From assembly GCA_001414345.1 (NCBI GenBank), contig LLCB01000189.1:54921-118920 (forward strand): a DNA stretch of 64,000 bases, read 5' to 3'. The stretch comes from Hymenoscyphus infarciens. Lineage: Eukaryota > Ascomycota > Leotiomycetes > Helotiales > Helotiaceae. A model generated the notes under the pieces. It made no database searches. It had not been told where the DNA came from and saw only the letters and a program-made list of their open reading frames with translations. Below, one piece after another: positions 1 to 12,417 of this stretch (position 1 is the first letter of the stretch; each line of letters opens with the position of its first letter). Position numbers and translations under genes: made by a program.

Positions 1-1365
1 ATTTAAGTATTTTAATATATAGACTTTAAATTCAAATTAATTTATCTTAGATTTAGATTAGTATAATAATAATCTTAAAATAGCTAGTAATATTAAAGTT
101 TAGAATTTATTAAATAGCTAGTATAATTATATATAGTAATATATTAAATAAAGTAGACTATACTTAGTACTTCTAAGACTTTAAAGAATCTTCTTTATAT
201 AAAGAGTATTATATAAGATTTAGAAGTTAATAATAGATAATTATTAAAGATATTATAATTAAAAGTAACTCTAATTCTCTCTAATACTTCGCTTTCTAGT
301 ATTAAAGAACTTATTAGAGAAACTAGTAAATCTTTCTCTAAAAAGTCTATAATTATAATTAAATACTAAAGGAAAAAAAAGTTTTATAATTATAAAAGTA
401 GTTAAATAATACTAAAGTCTAAATCTTCTAAAGTCTAAAACCTATATAATAAGTAAACTCGGCTATTCTAGATAACTAGCTATTATAATAATTAATTTAA
501 ATAAAGTAATAAAATAGTCTAATAAGTAGAAACTACGATTTTTAATTCTACTAACTTAATATTAAAGATCTAAGTAGATTTATAAGAAACTAATCTAAGT
601 ATTTCTTATTAGATTATATAGTATAATATAGTAATCTCTTTTACTTTTAAGTTAATATAATAGAGTATAGTATAAAAGTAATTAAAAAGATAATTAAGTA
701 AGTTATAGTTTTTTAAAAATATAATAACTCTAAAAAGATAATCTAAATAATCAATTACTTAATAACTAATAGTTAAGAAATAGTAGTTCTTAGATATAAT
801 TAATAATATACTAATAAGAAGCTATTTTCACTATAGAATAAGTATTTGAACTATATATTAAGAAGTAATAAAATTTAAAAAGTAGTTATATATAGCTTTA
901 TAATATATATATAACGCTTTAGTATTTTCTTATTATTAATAGAGTAGGCGTAATCTTTTTACTTACTAGAATAGACTAAGACTCTTTTTAAAAGCTTATA
1001 ATCGTAATCTAATTAATTATAAAATAATATATAGATTTTTAAATATTATAAAAACTTTTATTAATTAAATATAATACTATTTATATATAGAAAAAGCACT
1101 TAACTATACTTAGTAGTTGATTTATAATATAGTTAAAAGTATAAGAGCCTAGTTTTAGATTTAGTATACTTTTAGAGTTAGTATAACTAATTTATATAAT
1201 AAGTTAGTTAGATATTTTAAAACTTTAAATAAATCGACTTTTTACTTAAGTATATAATTAGTTACTCTTTTTACTTAATTTACGTAATAACTCCTTATTA
1301 TAAATCTCCGAAGCTAGCTAGTAACTTAAATAACTTACTACCGCTTTTGCTTTTACGTAGAACTA
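1..1365. repeat. RIP-mutated AT-rich block (unresolved transposon relic)
   Basis: The stretch is extremely AT-rich and almost free of CpA and TpG; only isolated CA or TG steps remain. Every frame on both strands is full of TAA and TAG stops. This is the known outcome of RIP in ascomycetes, where CpA is converted to TpA on both strands of duplicated DNA. It continues past the left edge, so its size is unknown. I could not recover a transposon domain here with confidence. The block ends sharply about 170 bp before the methyltransferase gene. Confidence 0.8.
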
Positions 1366-1463
1366 AATAGTTCACCCACACTTCACCCGACCACGCTAAA
1401 ATGTTCACCCATACTTTACCCAACCGCCAAGAATGACTAAATAGTTCACCCAGATTTCACCCG
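1362..1463. repeat. Short direct repeats upstream of the HemK gene
   Basis: A 28-bp near-identical direct repeat beginning ACTAAATAGTTCACCCA occurs at 1362-1389 and 1436-1463. A third, partial copy of its TTCACCCA...ACCC core lies between them near 1404. The array sits at the junction between the RIP block and the gene, about 70 bp before the start codon, so it falls in the likely promoter. Any regulatory role is inference. Confidence 0.5.
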
Positions 1464-1535
1464 CTCAATACGCCTTGAACCAATTGGAAACTTCTCCCTA
1501 CCCTCCTTCGCAGACAACAACTCGTTGAAGTTGTT

Positions 1536-2681
1536 ATGCCACGGCTCCCTCATTCTCTTCTGTTACGCGCCCACGATATCTCTCCATTGTTACCTCTTGT
1601 GCTGCGCGGGACTCGTACGTGGGATTCGGCGGTCAACGAATTGCGTTGGCTCCGTGAGCATGTTCAAGAAAATACCACCGCCGACGAGCCGACTATTTCA
1701 GCTCAAAACAGACTCCGGAGACTTTGCCAACGAAGAGCCAGGGGCGAGCCTTTGCAGTATATACTCGGCTCCCAACCATTCGGCGAATTGGATATCAAGT
1801 GCCGGCCAGGTGTCCTGATTCCCAGGTATGATACAAATCTCCAAACGGGACTATTCATGACTGACGCGATTTGAATTCCAAGGCCAGAAACTGAAGCGTA
1901 CACTGCGCATCTTGCCCAACTGCTACTAGACCGCCTTATTGCTCCCAACTCAACGACGCGTGTCAGTGCCAATCCAAACGACGACATCTCTCGTCCTCTT
2001 AGGATTGTTGATTTGTGTTCTGGAACCGGCTGTATTCCACTCCTTTTGCATTCCCTACTCTCAGCAAAATTTCCTGTTCAAGCCCTTGGATGGGATATCT
2101 CCAAAACAGCTGTCTCTCTGGCAAGGAGGAATTTTCGCGAAAACATCAAGACGGGCAATATAAATGCCTCCCCAGAAATTTCTTTTGAAAAAGTTGACAT
2201 TTTCTCCAACCTTACTGCGGGCCAAAAATCATCCTTAAAATGCGACGTTCTCATTTCAAATCCGCCATATATCTCCAACGACAGCTTCAACCACGAGACG
2301 ACTCGATCTGTACGAAATTGGGAGCCCAGGTTGGCTCTGGTTCCAAACGTTTCTTGTTCCTACCCCGTTTTACCAGAGGATGTTTTCTACGCCCGTCTTG
2401 TTGATTTTCATCGCAACTACTGCGAGTCAAAAGTCCTCCTGATGGAGGTTGGGGACGACCCACAAGCTGTGCGAGTTGTCAAAATACTGATGGAAAGCTT
2501 TAAAACGAGTCCCGGGGCGCTCGGAAACTCGATCGAAATATGGAGAGACTGGCCAGATGCAACGCCCCACCAAGATGATAATCAAGAGTTGATAATTGAA
2601 AGGAAGCCCATTCCTGTGAGGGGTTCGGGCCGCCTAAGAGCTGTTGTTTCTATGACGAAAGGTCATCGACGCCAACATTAA
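1536..2681 (+). CDS. HemK/PrmC-family protein-(glutamine-N5) methyltransferase
   Basis: Two exons, 1536-1825 and 1883-2681, give 362 aa. The 57-nt intron (GTATGA...AAG) is required to restore the motif LIPRPETE, which is split at its arginine. Known role: HemK/PrmC enzymes use S-adenosylmethionine to methylate the glutamine of the GGQ motif in peptide-chain release factors. The order is typical: a helical N-terminal substrate domain (about residues 1-90), LIPRPETE, the SAM-binding DLCSGTG at 140-146, and the catalytic NPPY at 223-226. Yeast has a mitochondrial (Mtq1) and a cytosolic (Mtq2) enzyme. The PrmC-like N-terminal domain favours the Mtq1 type acting on the mitochondrial release factor, but that assignment is inference. 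The ATG at 1536 is the first in frame. No lesion is seen despite the adjacent RIP block. Confidence 0.88.
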
Positions 2682-5600
2682 ATCATTTTCGAAGCCCCTT
2701 GGTCTTCCCCTTCCCTCCTCACACAGATTCAGCAGCAAAACGAGTCTTTTGCAGCGAAAATTTCAACTTTTGGATGGAATCCTGGAAGGGGCGTTTCGCC
2801 TCGTTATCGAATTGCGACATACATCTCTCACTTCAATGATGATTTCGAGGCCAACCCTTCTAAGACACCTAGTTTCAAACATAATAAAGGTCCCCAAACC
2901 TGTCCTCCTCCTGTTTACAATGTTGGACAGACGATGTTCCAAATTCGACTTTCTCGCAAATCTTAGAACAAAATAAGCACGCGTTGATGGGGGAACCCCC
3001 CTCGAAAACTGCCCTTTCTCAATCTGAGTATATTATGGAATTACCCTCTCGAAAAACCGAGCACCAAAAATCACCATGATCCCCACCTGAGGAATTACAG
3101 AGTATTGCTGCTGGCCTGGACCTTTTTAGACTCCTATTTACAGTTGTGTTGGTTCGCAATTACGTACACCGGAAACAACATCCAACCGGGACTGAATCAA
3201 CTGATATTGCGAATGGCTAGATTTCTACAAATTATCCGCAAAGGTCGGAAGCGGAAGAGGAGAAACTTACGTGTCTATCAATGCAGCCTCCACATCATGC
3301 TCTTCCTCGTCCAACAAACACATGGTTCTTTCCAGTGTCAACCTTACAGAGAGTTGTAAGGATGCAAGGCCGGGGCTTTTAAGATTCTTTCAAAGGAACC
3401 AAAGCTAATCAGGAGCCAGCAAAAGAGAAGGATCGATAGAATATTTGTCTTCCTTGTCCCCGACAACCACACCACTGGGATTTCGTTTTATTTTGAACCC
3501 CCATCATGAGAGGAGGCACCTTTATTCGAGGCTATTTATATCAAGTCCCTTCATCAATCTTGCATCTGCCCTTTTCTTCTGCGCGAATTCCATCCGTTTA
3601 TTCTGCTGTTACTTCTACTATAGGCGAAGGCACGTTACCATATCAAGTTGATATGGTATCTAGCCCTCTTACTCATTCTACCACTTGTTGTGGAGCTAGA
3701 TGAAGCTCAGAAAGCTCACACATTTGTATACATCTTATTCTACCCTGTTCCCCCAGTGTTTTTAACCAGCTGTTTCTTTTCTGGTCATGGAATTTCCATG
3801 TTTTATTCATTGACCTCGTTTGTTTATTTCTGGCTTGGACTCGTGCCTCTGAGGTACTAAGTCGATAAACACGCTTGTATCTACCCAAAGTGAGAGAAGG
3901 GATCATCTCGATTCGAGAAGTTTGCCTTTTGAACTATTTACATGAGAGCACAAAATACTGCCATATTGCAGATGTTTCTCCTCAATTCCTTTTTCTAACA
4001 TCCCCTGTTCTTGAATTCCCTTTTTGGTGTTGTTGGTAGTTGCTCGTAGGTGCCTCATTACTTCACTTGTTTACCTATCGTCCGATATGCACTCTTTCAT
4101 AGCCACCTTTGACTGTGGCTTTGAATGCACGCCATCGACACGCTTAATAACCTTCCTATGCAGGTACCCTTACCACCGAGTTGCATTCGGAATTATCGAT
4201 GGCTCCCCGACTGTTTTACGCACGTGCTGGCTGGCTCGGCAATCTTGCACCTCATTATTGATATCGAACGACGACCCTTGAGTAGGATCATAGATGACTC
4301 GGCTCACACCAACAGTCTCCAAAAAACTTTCAAGTCTTGTAAGATATCCAACTTAGCAGTCATATCGTCATCAAAGATCGCCCCATCATCAGATCTCACC
4401 CACGGCACGGTACGAAATATTCAGTTTTACAAGGGCTTGGCTGACGCTTATGGCATCATGCAGCCAAATTCAACAAGGAACGGAAGAGCTTCCCACGAGG
4501 TGCCCACGAAATGGATTTACCTCCCGCTCAGGGGTTGAGTCATCACCATGGTAGAATCTTTCCTTTGACGCCGCAACACTTTCGCCAGTATTTCCCTAGT
4601 TCGGCAAGTTGGTAAGATGAGCGGAAGGAGCGTCAGCAAGTTACGACACAGGGGTGCTCAGTACGATCTCTCGACGAGACTCCAAGTCTCGGCCTTGCCA
4701 TTCGGCTCGTCAGTTTCAAGTCGAAGATAATCTTGACGTTTGGGGTTCTTTGATAGGAGAATCGCTATGGGGAGCACTGTCGTTGTAATTTCTTGGGCCG
4801 AATCACAATCAGCGATTACTCGTGATAGCCCACGATCTGATATCTCAGGCACGCTTTCCCATTCTCTGACATACTTGACTAATGAGCTTTCGACAACACA
4901 ATTTTCAAGCTGCATACTTGGTCGATTAACGAGACGGTTGTGGGGTTCCATGATCCCCAAGCAATCCCATCTCCACCCAAGAGAAGCTATGTTGGAAACC
5001 TAAAATTTCTCAGATCAGCATCTCTCCTTGGTAATCACAAGGATTGTTCATTGGAAATGTACCAATTACAGTACGTAGAACCTCCAAATCCTATGTAACT
5101 ACTGAATGTCTCATAACTAACGTCGACCCGGTTTCTAAGGCAAGGCTCCTATTGTTTCAACAAACACTCACCGACTGCAAACTCGGTGAAGCGATCACCA
5201 CCCCCAGAAAAAAATTTCACCACACCCTCACTGCTGTGTGGCGTGCCTACACCTGGTTCATCTTGGGAATCTTTTGGTCCCGTGATATTAGACAAGGTGT
5301 ACCACAACAGCAAAAAAAGGCAAGGCCCAAAATTGGAACAAACCAAACGAAGGAACTGACTCAGAGAACGGAATAGTGATGTCCCAAAACCCGACAGATG
5401 TATGTAATATCAACCGATGTGCAGATATTGGAGCGTGGCGTCCCTCATCCTCGTGGTGTGGCACTTCATCTATGCTTCCCCGTATTTGGATCTCATTGAC
5501 TGATTACTGGCTGCCGGTCTTCTTTCTTCCAGATTTGAAATGAATCGGTCCGGTTGTAATGCAGCATAGAAACAGTCTTTCGCACTGGTTTACTCGGATT

Positions 5601-8600
5601 GTTATATCTATCGTCAATTCCTACTTGAGGCTTTTAGCTGAGAGGTTCATGCAACGTTACCCGATTTTCAAGGCAGAGAAATCAACCTCTAGAAACTGTG
5701 TGCCTAGATTTCGTATTAATTCTCTTTGGGGGCCAACCGAAACTCAAAGCCCTATCCGCTCATGCCGCTATTGTCATGCATGGCATGATGACTCCACGGA
5801 TGCAGGGCCATCTGAAGAAATCATCGGACAGCAAACTATGCCAATACCAAATCAAGAACCCGCGCGGCACTTTCTGGAAAGACTGTCATTATGGCCACAA
5901 TCGAGGGGGATCCAAAGCTTTGAAATGGAAATTGCTACAGATTCATTGTTGCATCGCCGCATCTTTCCATTCCATGAGACTGGACATGAATACATACCTG
6001 CAGAAATTGATGAAGCTTGCCACGAGGTTGACGGTTGGGTCTGCACCAACAATACTACGTGGAACGGAAAGGGGGGAGGCAGGACTCTATTCTCCGCATT
6101 TGATGTCGTCGGAGGCTTAATTTAGCATGTCAGTGCGTAGCTCAGCGGCCTGGCGGCCAGCAGTTACAACCTAGTTCCCTGTATTTTGAGGGGTGTAGGT
6201 AGGGTACCCTCCCGTAATACAGATGCTAGGCTAGGTACTCCGTACTGTAGCCGCTTGGGCTTGGGGGTGGAGTGAGTTCGGTGGTGGCATTTAACGTTTA
6301 GTGCACGTACAACGCAAACGCCTACCGCACGCACATCAACATCAACGTCTGTTAGCGGGCAATCTTTCTCAACGACTTCTTCTTTGACGCGCGGATCCAA
6401 ACTACGAAGCTACTTAGCGGAAAGGGGATATCTTACCTACACGAATACGCAAAGAGGTGGTGGTTCTGACCCACCTTGACGATGGTTGCAGTACTTCTTA
6501 TGATGTGTTCCCTGGGCCCCCCCTAATCTTTCCACATTTCAAGCGCCCCCAAATTACAGGTTCTGCATCTTCAGAGCAAGTTGGCGCCTCCCCAAGCCGA
6601 TCAGATTATCAAATCATGCTGTCAGCAGCGACTCTGAGTGAGCAAGCAACAGGAGAGACGCCATTGGTCTTTTTCAATCTTTTCTTTTTCTTCCTCTTCA
6701 AATCTCCAGACTGGCGAGCCCAACTGGTCAATAATCCCTCGGTTCTGACTCTTCCGATTTCCCGATTTTCCCACCCACCTCGGTTCGCATATCTCGACGC
6801 AAGCGCGATAAATGAATCATCTCCATCATGGAGCATGAGAATTCGATCACTTTGGGCGTGGTTATAATTTCCTTACGGCGGTTGCCTTGACGTGGCTTGG
6901 CTTGCACTCAGATGCTTCGGGTTCTGCCCCGAGTCTGGAGAAGGCGGCCGGCCCACCCAAATTCATCCGCACTCAGCTGCCGGGAAATCAGCGGGTCCTC
7001 TTCTGTGCCTCGCGATATGAGTTGAAAACTTGATACCTTGATATCTCCTGCGATCGATCAACCGCGACTGGATTGGATTGGATTGCAATCAGCAGCGGTG
7101 GACCCTCGCAACATGGGTTTTCACTGGCTGCTCATGGCGGCCTCGAGGAGCCGGAAGACCCTGGCTTGCCGCTGGGGCCCAGGACAATTCGAGATTGATG
7201 ACCGTCCGGATTGGGCCATTTTGCAAAAGCTGTAAGGATCAGTCGATAAAAGGCGGTGGGAGTGACTTCCTACTGGTCCATGCATGGCGGGGGGGGGGGT
7301 GTTCCCCTTGCCCCATGTGAGCCCATGTTCATGCCAGCCCAGTCTTTCTCACTGCTGATTAACAACAGCGAACGACATGATCCCCGATTTGACAGTCTCT
7401 CTTCGGCAATACTAGAAGTAGTACTCAAGAAAAGAGTGGGCTCCAGCAACCAACGCTTGGGGCGGATCATGATCCCATGGCAATGTGGAAAAGTCTTTTT
7501 ACTTGTTTTTCTTCTCAAACCGAATCGCGGGGTTTTGCTCGTGTCCGTGGGGGTCTTGCTGCTTGTTGGTCAGACTGGGACATCATCTTCAAGCAGCATC
7601 ACATCCAGATTCTTGGGGATTCGAATGGGGGCTTCTTCCCTTGAGTTACAAGTAACGCCCAAAAGCACGGCAGCTCCAAGGGGAAAGCAAGACATGCAAA
7701 GGGAAGCCAGGTGGGTGCTCCCCATAGGGATTCTTTTATTGACAGCCCCCTGACCGGCAGCAGTGCATTGTGATGTGCACCATGGACAGCGTGTGAGGTT
7801 TATGCAGCTGGTCAGGACGACGGACCTATATCCGTCCATCTCCCGGTCCAGACTCGAAAGCTGCTGCAGATGCTCCGTACGTACCGTACCGCTCACACTT
7901 TCTCCGCAGCGTCGTGTTCCGTCCGCCTCATTCCTCAGTCCACAGGTTGAGAGGCAAGCTCAGGAGTACATAGGACATGCACAATTAGTAGTTTTCTGTA
8001 GGCATGAGCACTGCTGCTGCTGCTGCTTCTCTCTTCTCCGTTTTTCAACGCTACTCCGTATCAATTGCAACTCTCGGCTGCAGAGGCAATCCGGCTTCAT
8101 CTTCGCTGGCATGCTGTACACTAATCTGTATTTGGATGTCTCGTCCCTTTTTGGGCCACCGTCCGGGAAGCGGCACCAGGGGTGATTGCTTGCCTCCTGG
8201 TCACTTCATACTCAACTAGTCAACAGGCCCGTCACCCCCCCCTGGATCTTTCTGCCCTGGCGGCGGGCCTCAACGCCTCTCGTCGGCCCTTGCGCTTCGT
8301 CCGTGGAACCTTTTTTTGATATACCCCCAAACTTGAAGATCATCATCAACTGCGAATTTAGGCACTGGCAGAGTACCCAATGGTGGCTTGCCAGAGGGAA
8401 AGACGATGAGTGAAGATCACGCGCCAGCCACGTTGGTCCGATATAGCCCAAATCGAGACAAAAGGTTGTGAGGGCATTACCTTTCACAGAAGAACATGCC
8501 CCGCGAAGGACAGAGGCGAGGGGGGTAAACGGGAACTTGGACTCCTATTGTCTCCAAGCCAAGTCCAACCCCACAAGCTCCCCGAATGTCTATCTTCGAG

Positions 8601-8987
8601 AAAGCGGAAGGCAGTCAAAGCCATGATCGGGGTCATAAACAAGCCATAAAAAATGGCTTGGGGATTGCGCCCCTCATCTTTCATATCAATCACACTGGCC
8701 CCTTTGCTAGTTCTGTTGCGGGCCCCCCGTGGTCCACTATTCTCAGTCCATGTATGCTGTTGACGAATCACACGAATCACGACTTAGCTCCATCCCCAGC
8801 ATAAGCTCGTGCTCCCGCCTTCATCTACCTGGCTCCCACGCCTGTTCAACGGCGACAAAGATCACCAAAATATTCTATGCGCTGCGTGAAACTTTGCCTT
8901 CCTGTCTTCTTCTTCCACTCCTTTTAAGTTCCCCTCACAACCCCATGATTGGGAGATGCGTCCATGTCCCGGACACACTCGTTAACG
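2682..8987. other. Long interval with no supported gene
   Basis: About 6.3 kb of ordinary-composition DNA. Open frames here (the longest at 5559-6125) show no recognisable domain, consistent codon bias or plausible splice set. Pyrimidine-rich tracts, a (CTG)n-like run near 8008-8030 and a G-run near 7290 are present. The last 2-3 kb probably serve as promoter and 5' leader for the NDT80-like regulator downstream; long leaders are common for fungal transcription-factor genes. A lineage-specific or non-coding gene cannot be excluded without RNA evidence. Confidence 0.5.
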
Positions 8988-10964
8988 ATGGCAAACATAA
9001 AGCCAGAGGACTCGGAGAACTCGATCTGGCAAGGCTACAGCCTTCAGCCACCTAATCCATCAGCAACTCATCCTCCACCATATGAGTCAAGTTATGTCGC
9101 TCCCCCCTTATCGATTCCCTATCATGGTCGACCACAAAAAGGTACATATCGATCCATGGACATTCCCTCCATCCATACTCGACCTTCGCCGCGAGATGGA
9201 AATGGTGTCTTGACAGCTTCCCCACCTGGTCTCAATAGCCACCACAGTTATCCTTCGTTGAAGAGGGCTTTTCATTCCGGGGAGGGGCTACCGTACGTCG
9301 AAAATGTACAGGATTTTAGAGAAGAGTTACCAGTGGATCCGAAGCCCGCAATCAACCAGGATCATCGACTGCTCTGCTTTGCCCGACTGCCCGAGAAACG
9401 GACGATTCTGGATCACCAAGGACGAGTAGCGCAAATTGAACTAGCAGCACAGATTCATGGCATGTTTTTCTTGTCAGAACTAGCAACTCCATCCAGCGAA
9501 CCTCATCTTGTACAACCCGAGCTGACTTGTTATCGACGAAATCTCTTTCAAATCTCTGGTAATGTTACTGCGCCGCGAGGTCCAATGTCCCTGATAACGG
9601 AACGAGGGGAGAGGGTGCCCATCGACGCTTTGGAAGTAACCATTTCGGCCACAGAGTCTGTTGATGGACATGTTGTAAAACTAATTGTCATTCCTTGGAA
9701 AACACCTCCTCCGAATTCTCCAGAGGTTGGACCAGGTCAAGAGAGTGAGCCAACACCAATACCCCTCGAGCCATTGGATGATGGTCGAGACGCCAACAGC
9801 GATTTGACTGTCTTCCCCATCGCCTATCGCAGGCTTCAGTTCCGAATTGCAACGGCAAACAACGGGCGCAGGCGTGAGCTTCAACAGCATTTCACTCTCC
9901 ACCTGAATGTTGTCGGTACTTTAGCGAATGGTACCAAAGTCAATGTGTGTGAGACATCGACTGCGCCGATTGTCGTCCGAGGTCGCAGTCCTCGAAATTT
10001 CCAAGCACGAAAAGAAATCCCTCTGGTTGGGTCTTCTTCGTCGCGCGGGCAGCCTCCAGAGCTTCATGTTGCAACGAACAACATGCCCGTGGGTATCAGC
10101 GGAGAAGGCAAATCGGCCAAATCGTTGAAAACGAGTGCTCTTGAACTCCCCCGCTCTCCATTTACCTTTGATTCTGGAAACATTCCTGGGTCTCCGTCGT
10201 TGATCCGGCAGTCGTAAGTTTTCTTTTTTTGTTACTCTTAGGACGCTTGAGTAGCAACGTTGAATCAATCTCCCAGAACCAAGCCCTTTGGAAGGCCGGT
10301 GGCTCTGCTTGAGACAGGCTTGTCCACGCCATAGAATTTGTTTTTGACGCTCGGACTGACATTGATTAGAACCTATCCAACCTGGAACGCACAGCATACA
10401 ACATCAGATCAAAGTACAGCACCAGATACACCAAATTATCCTGCTCCAGCTGTTGGGTTGGAGAATTACCTCCACGTTAATCAGTCCAACGCGGATCCTT
10501 CTCATACCTCTTCGCATCCACCACCAGTGGCGATGGCGCCTTCTCAGACTCCACTTCGGCAGCAACAGTACGTTTACCATCCAGCTTCAGCACCACCTAC
10601 TGGAGGCCCTCCTATCCGCTTTATCGACAGTAATCCACGGCCTGCAAAATCCCCACGCCACGTTGCGCCGCCTGAACTTCCAACTGGTAGTTATCACGGA
10701 GAACCGTATACAAATTCAACTCGATTCGCACCTCCTTATAGCGGACCATCGGAGCCAATGCCAACAAGAGGACCAGATTACTTCCCGAATCCAGTTCCGA
10801 TCCATCCGTGGACTACTGGGCCTGACGCGGGGGCTATTTATGGAACTTCGGCACAGACCGCACCAAGTGTTGCTCATTACGACTTCCATAACGAGACGCA
10901 GTATACGAAGGAAGAACCTCAGCAGCAGCAGCAACATTACACCTGGAGCCAGGCGCAAGGGTAG
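8988..10964 (+). CDS. NDT80/PhoG-family p53-like transcription factor
   Basis: Two exons, 8988-10213 and 10370-10964, give 606 aa. The 156-nt intron has a GTAAGT donor and a TTAG acceptor, and phase is kept across it. The NDT80/PhoG DNA-binding domain covers roughly residues 130-335. It includes CYRRNLFQISG, an ATANNGRRRELQQ segment and the hallmark VVRGRSPRNF near residue 328. The C-terminal half is rich in Pro, Ser, Thr and Gln, with a polyglutamine run near the end, as expected of a low-complexity activation region. Family members control meiosis (yeast Ndt80), sexual development (FSD-1), and secreted proteases or heterokaryon incompatibility (VIB-1/XprG). Which paralogue this is cannot be decided by eye. 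An in-frame ATG lies at 8964, but the ATG at 8988 has the better context (A at -3, G at +4). Confidence 0.85.
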
Positions 10965-12417
10965 TTCACTTACTCTACAACATCATCTACTACATTGTGC
11001 AACACAATGCGGCGAGGAGAATGGAATGAAGCGAGGAGTCAGTCAGTCAGCAGGAACGAACTTGAACGAGAGCGAAACGAAAGTTGCATAAAACCAAAAA
11101 AGGAAACAGGACCAAGAACATGATCGCATTATACTTCAACCATACCCCATCACAATTTTAACCTAATGTACATCTCATGTAATATTTGATCGAACAACGG
11201 TGTTGGACCCCAGGGGGCAAATTAGGGTAGGGGAGTCTTCGATTGTTGGGGAATATTGGGGAGTAGGGAGTTTTGTTGGAGTGACGGCGGGATATGAACT
11301 TGGTAAATTGGGATGGGAGCGAGGCGTGGCATGGCGATGGAAAATCTCTGGCAAAACAGAGCCATGATGAAATTGATAACCGTTTTTTTTGGGGACTGAC
11401 ACCTGGATATTTTTGATGAGAAATGGAATGGAATGGATAGAGTTGGAGCATCCCCTTGTTATTTTTCTTTTCTGTTGATAAAATGCGATGATTTGCGCCT
11501 TTTTCTTTTTGGTGGAGTTTGTTTGTGAAAGTAGGGAGGGACTCACTACTTAGCAAAGGCGCTTTTTTGGTACGGGAACTCGACGATATCTTTTTGGGAA
11601 AAGCACAGCACGATATACCCCTAGCATTAATCTATCGTTCATTTTCTGCTGGTAATTTTTATTCTTTTGGGGCTGTTGAGAGTTTAGAAATGCCACCAAC
11701 TCTTTTCTCTCCTGGTTGAGATAATTACACTTTCTTTATCCTCCCGAGCGGAGGGGTATTTTCCTCGCCCTCCCCTTGTCTGTCGATACAATAAGCTTTT
11801 CCTTAGTGACGCGTATTCCCGTAGTCTACTTTCGTCGCGGCGCAACCCAATGGCCCTAAATCTAGCTCTAGAATGGGAGTTCTTTCCCTCTTGCGAACAG
11901 ACTAAACCCAAGCCCAAGGGCAAAAGTGGTTAGGGCCGTGGACTTTAGGATGAAACAACTAACGGGAAACTAGGACAGGGGTCCTATCAAAAATTGGCTG
12001 CTTGGCGGTAGTGGGGTTTGTTGATTTATTGATTTTTATCAAAACACCTTTTGGGGCTCAAAAAGGCTGGATCCAAATCTAGTTGCAGTTCACGCCAGGA
12101 AACTTGCTTTCTCCGTAGTTCGTGTACCCCACCAATAACCGAAAGAATTACCGAAGCTTGGAGAGCGTTCGTCTGATGTTTTAAGCTTACCTATTTTTGG
12201 ACTGCCGGAGACGGGAGGAAAGGTGGAGGAAAGTTCGGATGAAGAGCGGGGCGGGGCGGAGCTGGCTCGTGCTAAAAAGATTTCGACGGAGACGACTCGG
12301 GAGGAAGCTCGCGGGGTTGAGATTACGACTTCAAGACGACGTTGAGTATATGCGAATTGTGCTTGACAACGAACTGGGAGAGCGGATTTGAGAAGAGCTG
12401 TTATCGAAACCAAGAAT
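10965..12417. other. Intergenic: 3' UTR of the NDT80-like gene and upstream region of the next gene
   Basis: No supported gene. The first few hundred bases are probably the 3' untranslated region of the regulator. 12129-12350 holds an open stretch in which both strands look acidic or Ser-rich, but it has no start or domain and ends in a stop before the next ATG. Confidence 0.45.

Noticed and set aside
1..1365. CCHC zinc-knuckle remnant near 365-410
   Set aside because: The spacing of putative mutated cysteines did not fit C-x2-C-x4-H-x4-C.
5559..6125. 188-codon open frame on the plus strand
   Set aside because: It has no domain, an overlapping frame of similar length and no conserved-looking pattern. 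It is not distinguishable from chance.
8988..10217. Velvet-domain regulator (VeA/VelB type)
   Set aside because: Velvet proteins share a similar disordered layout, but VVRGRSPRNF and the ATANNGRRR segment are NDT80/PhoG signatures.
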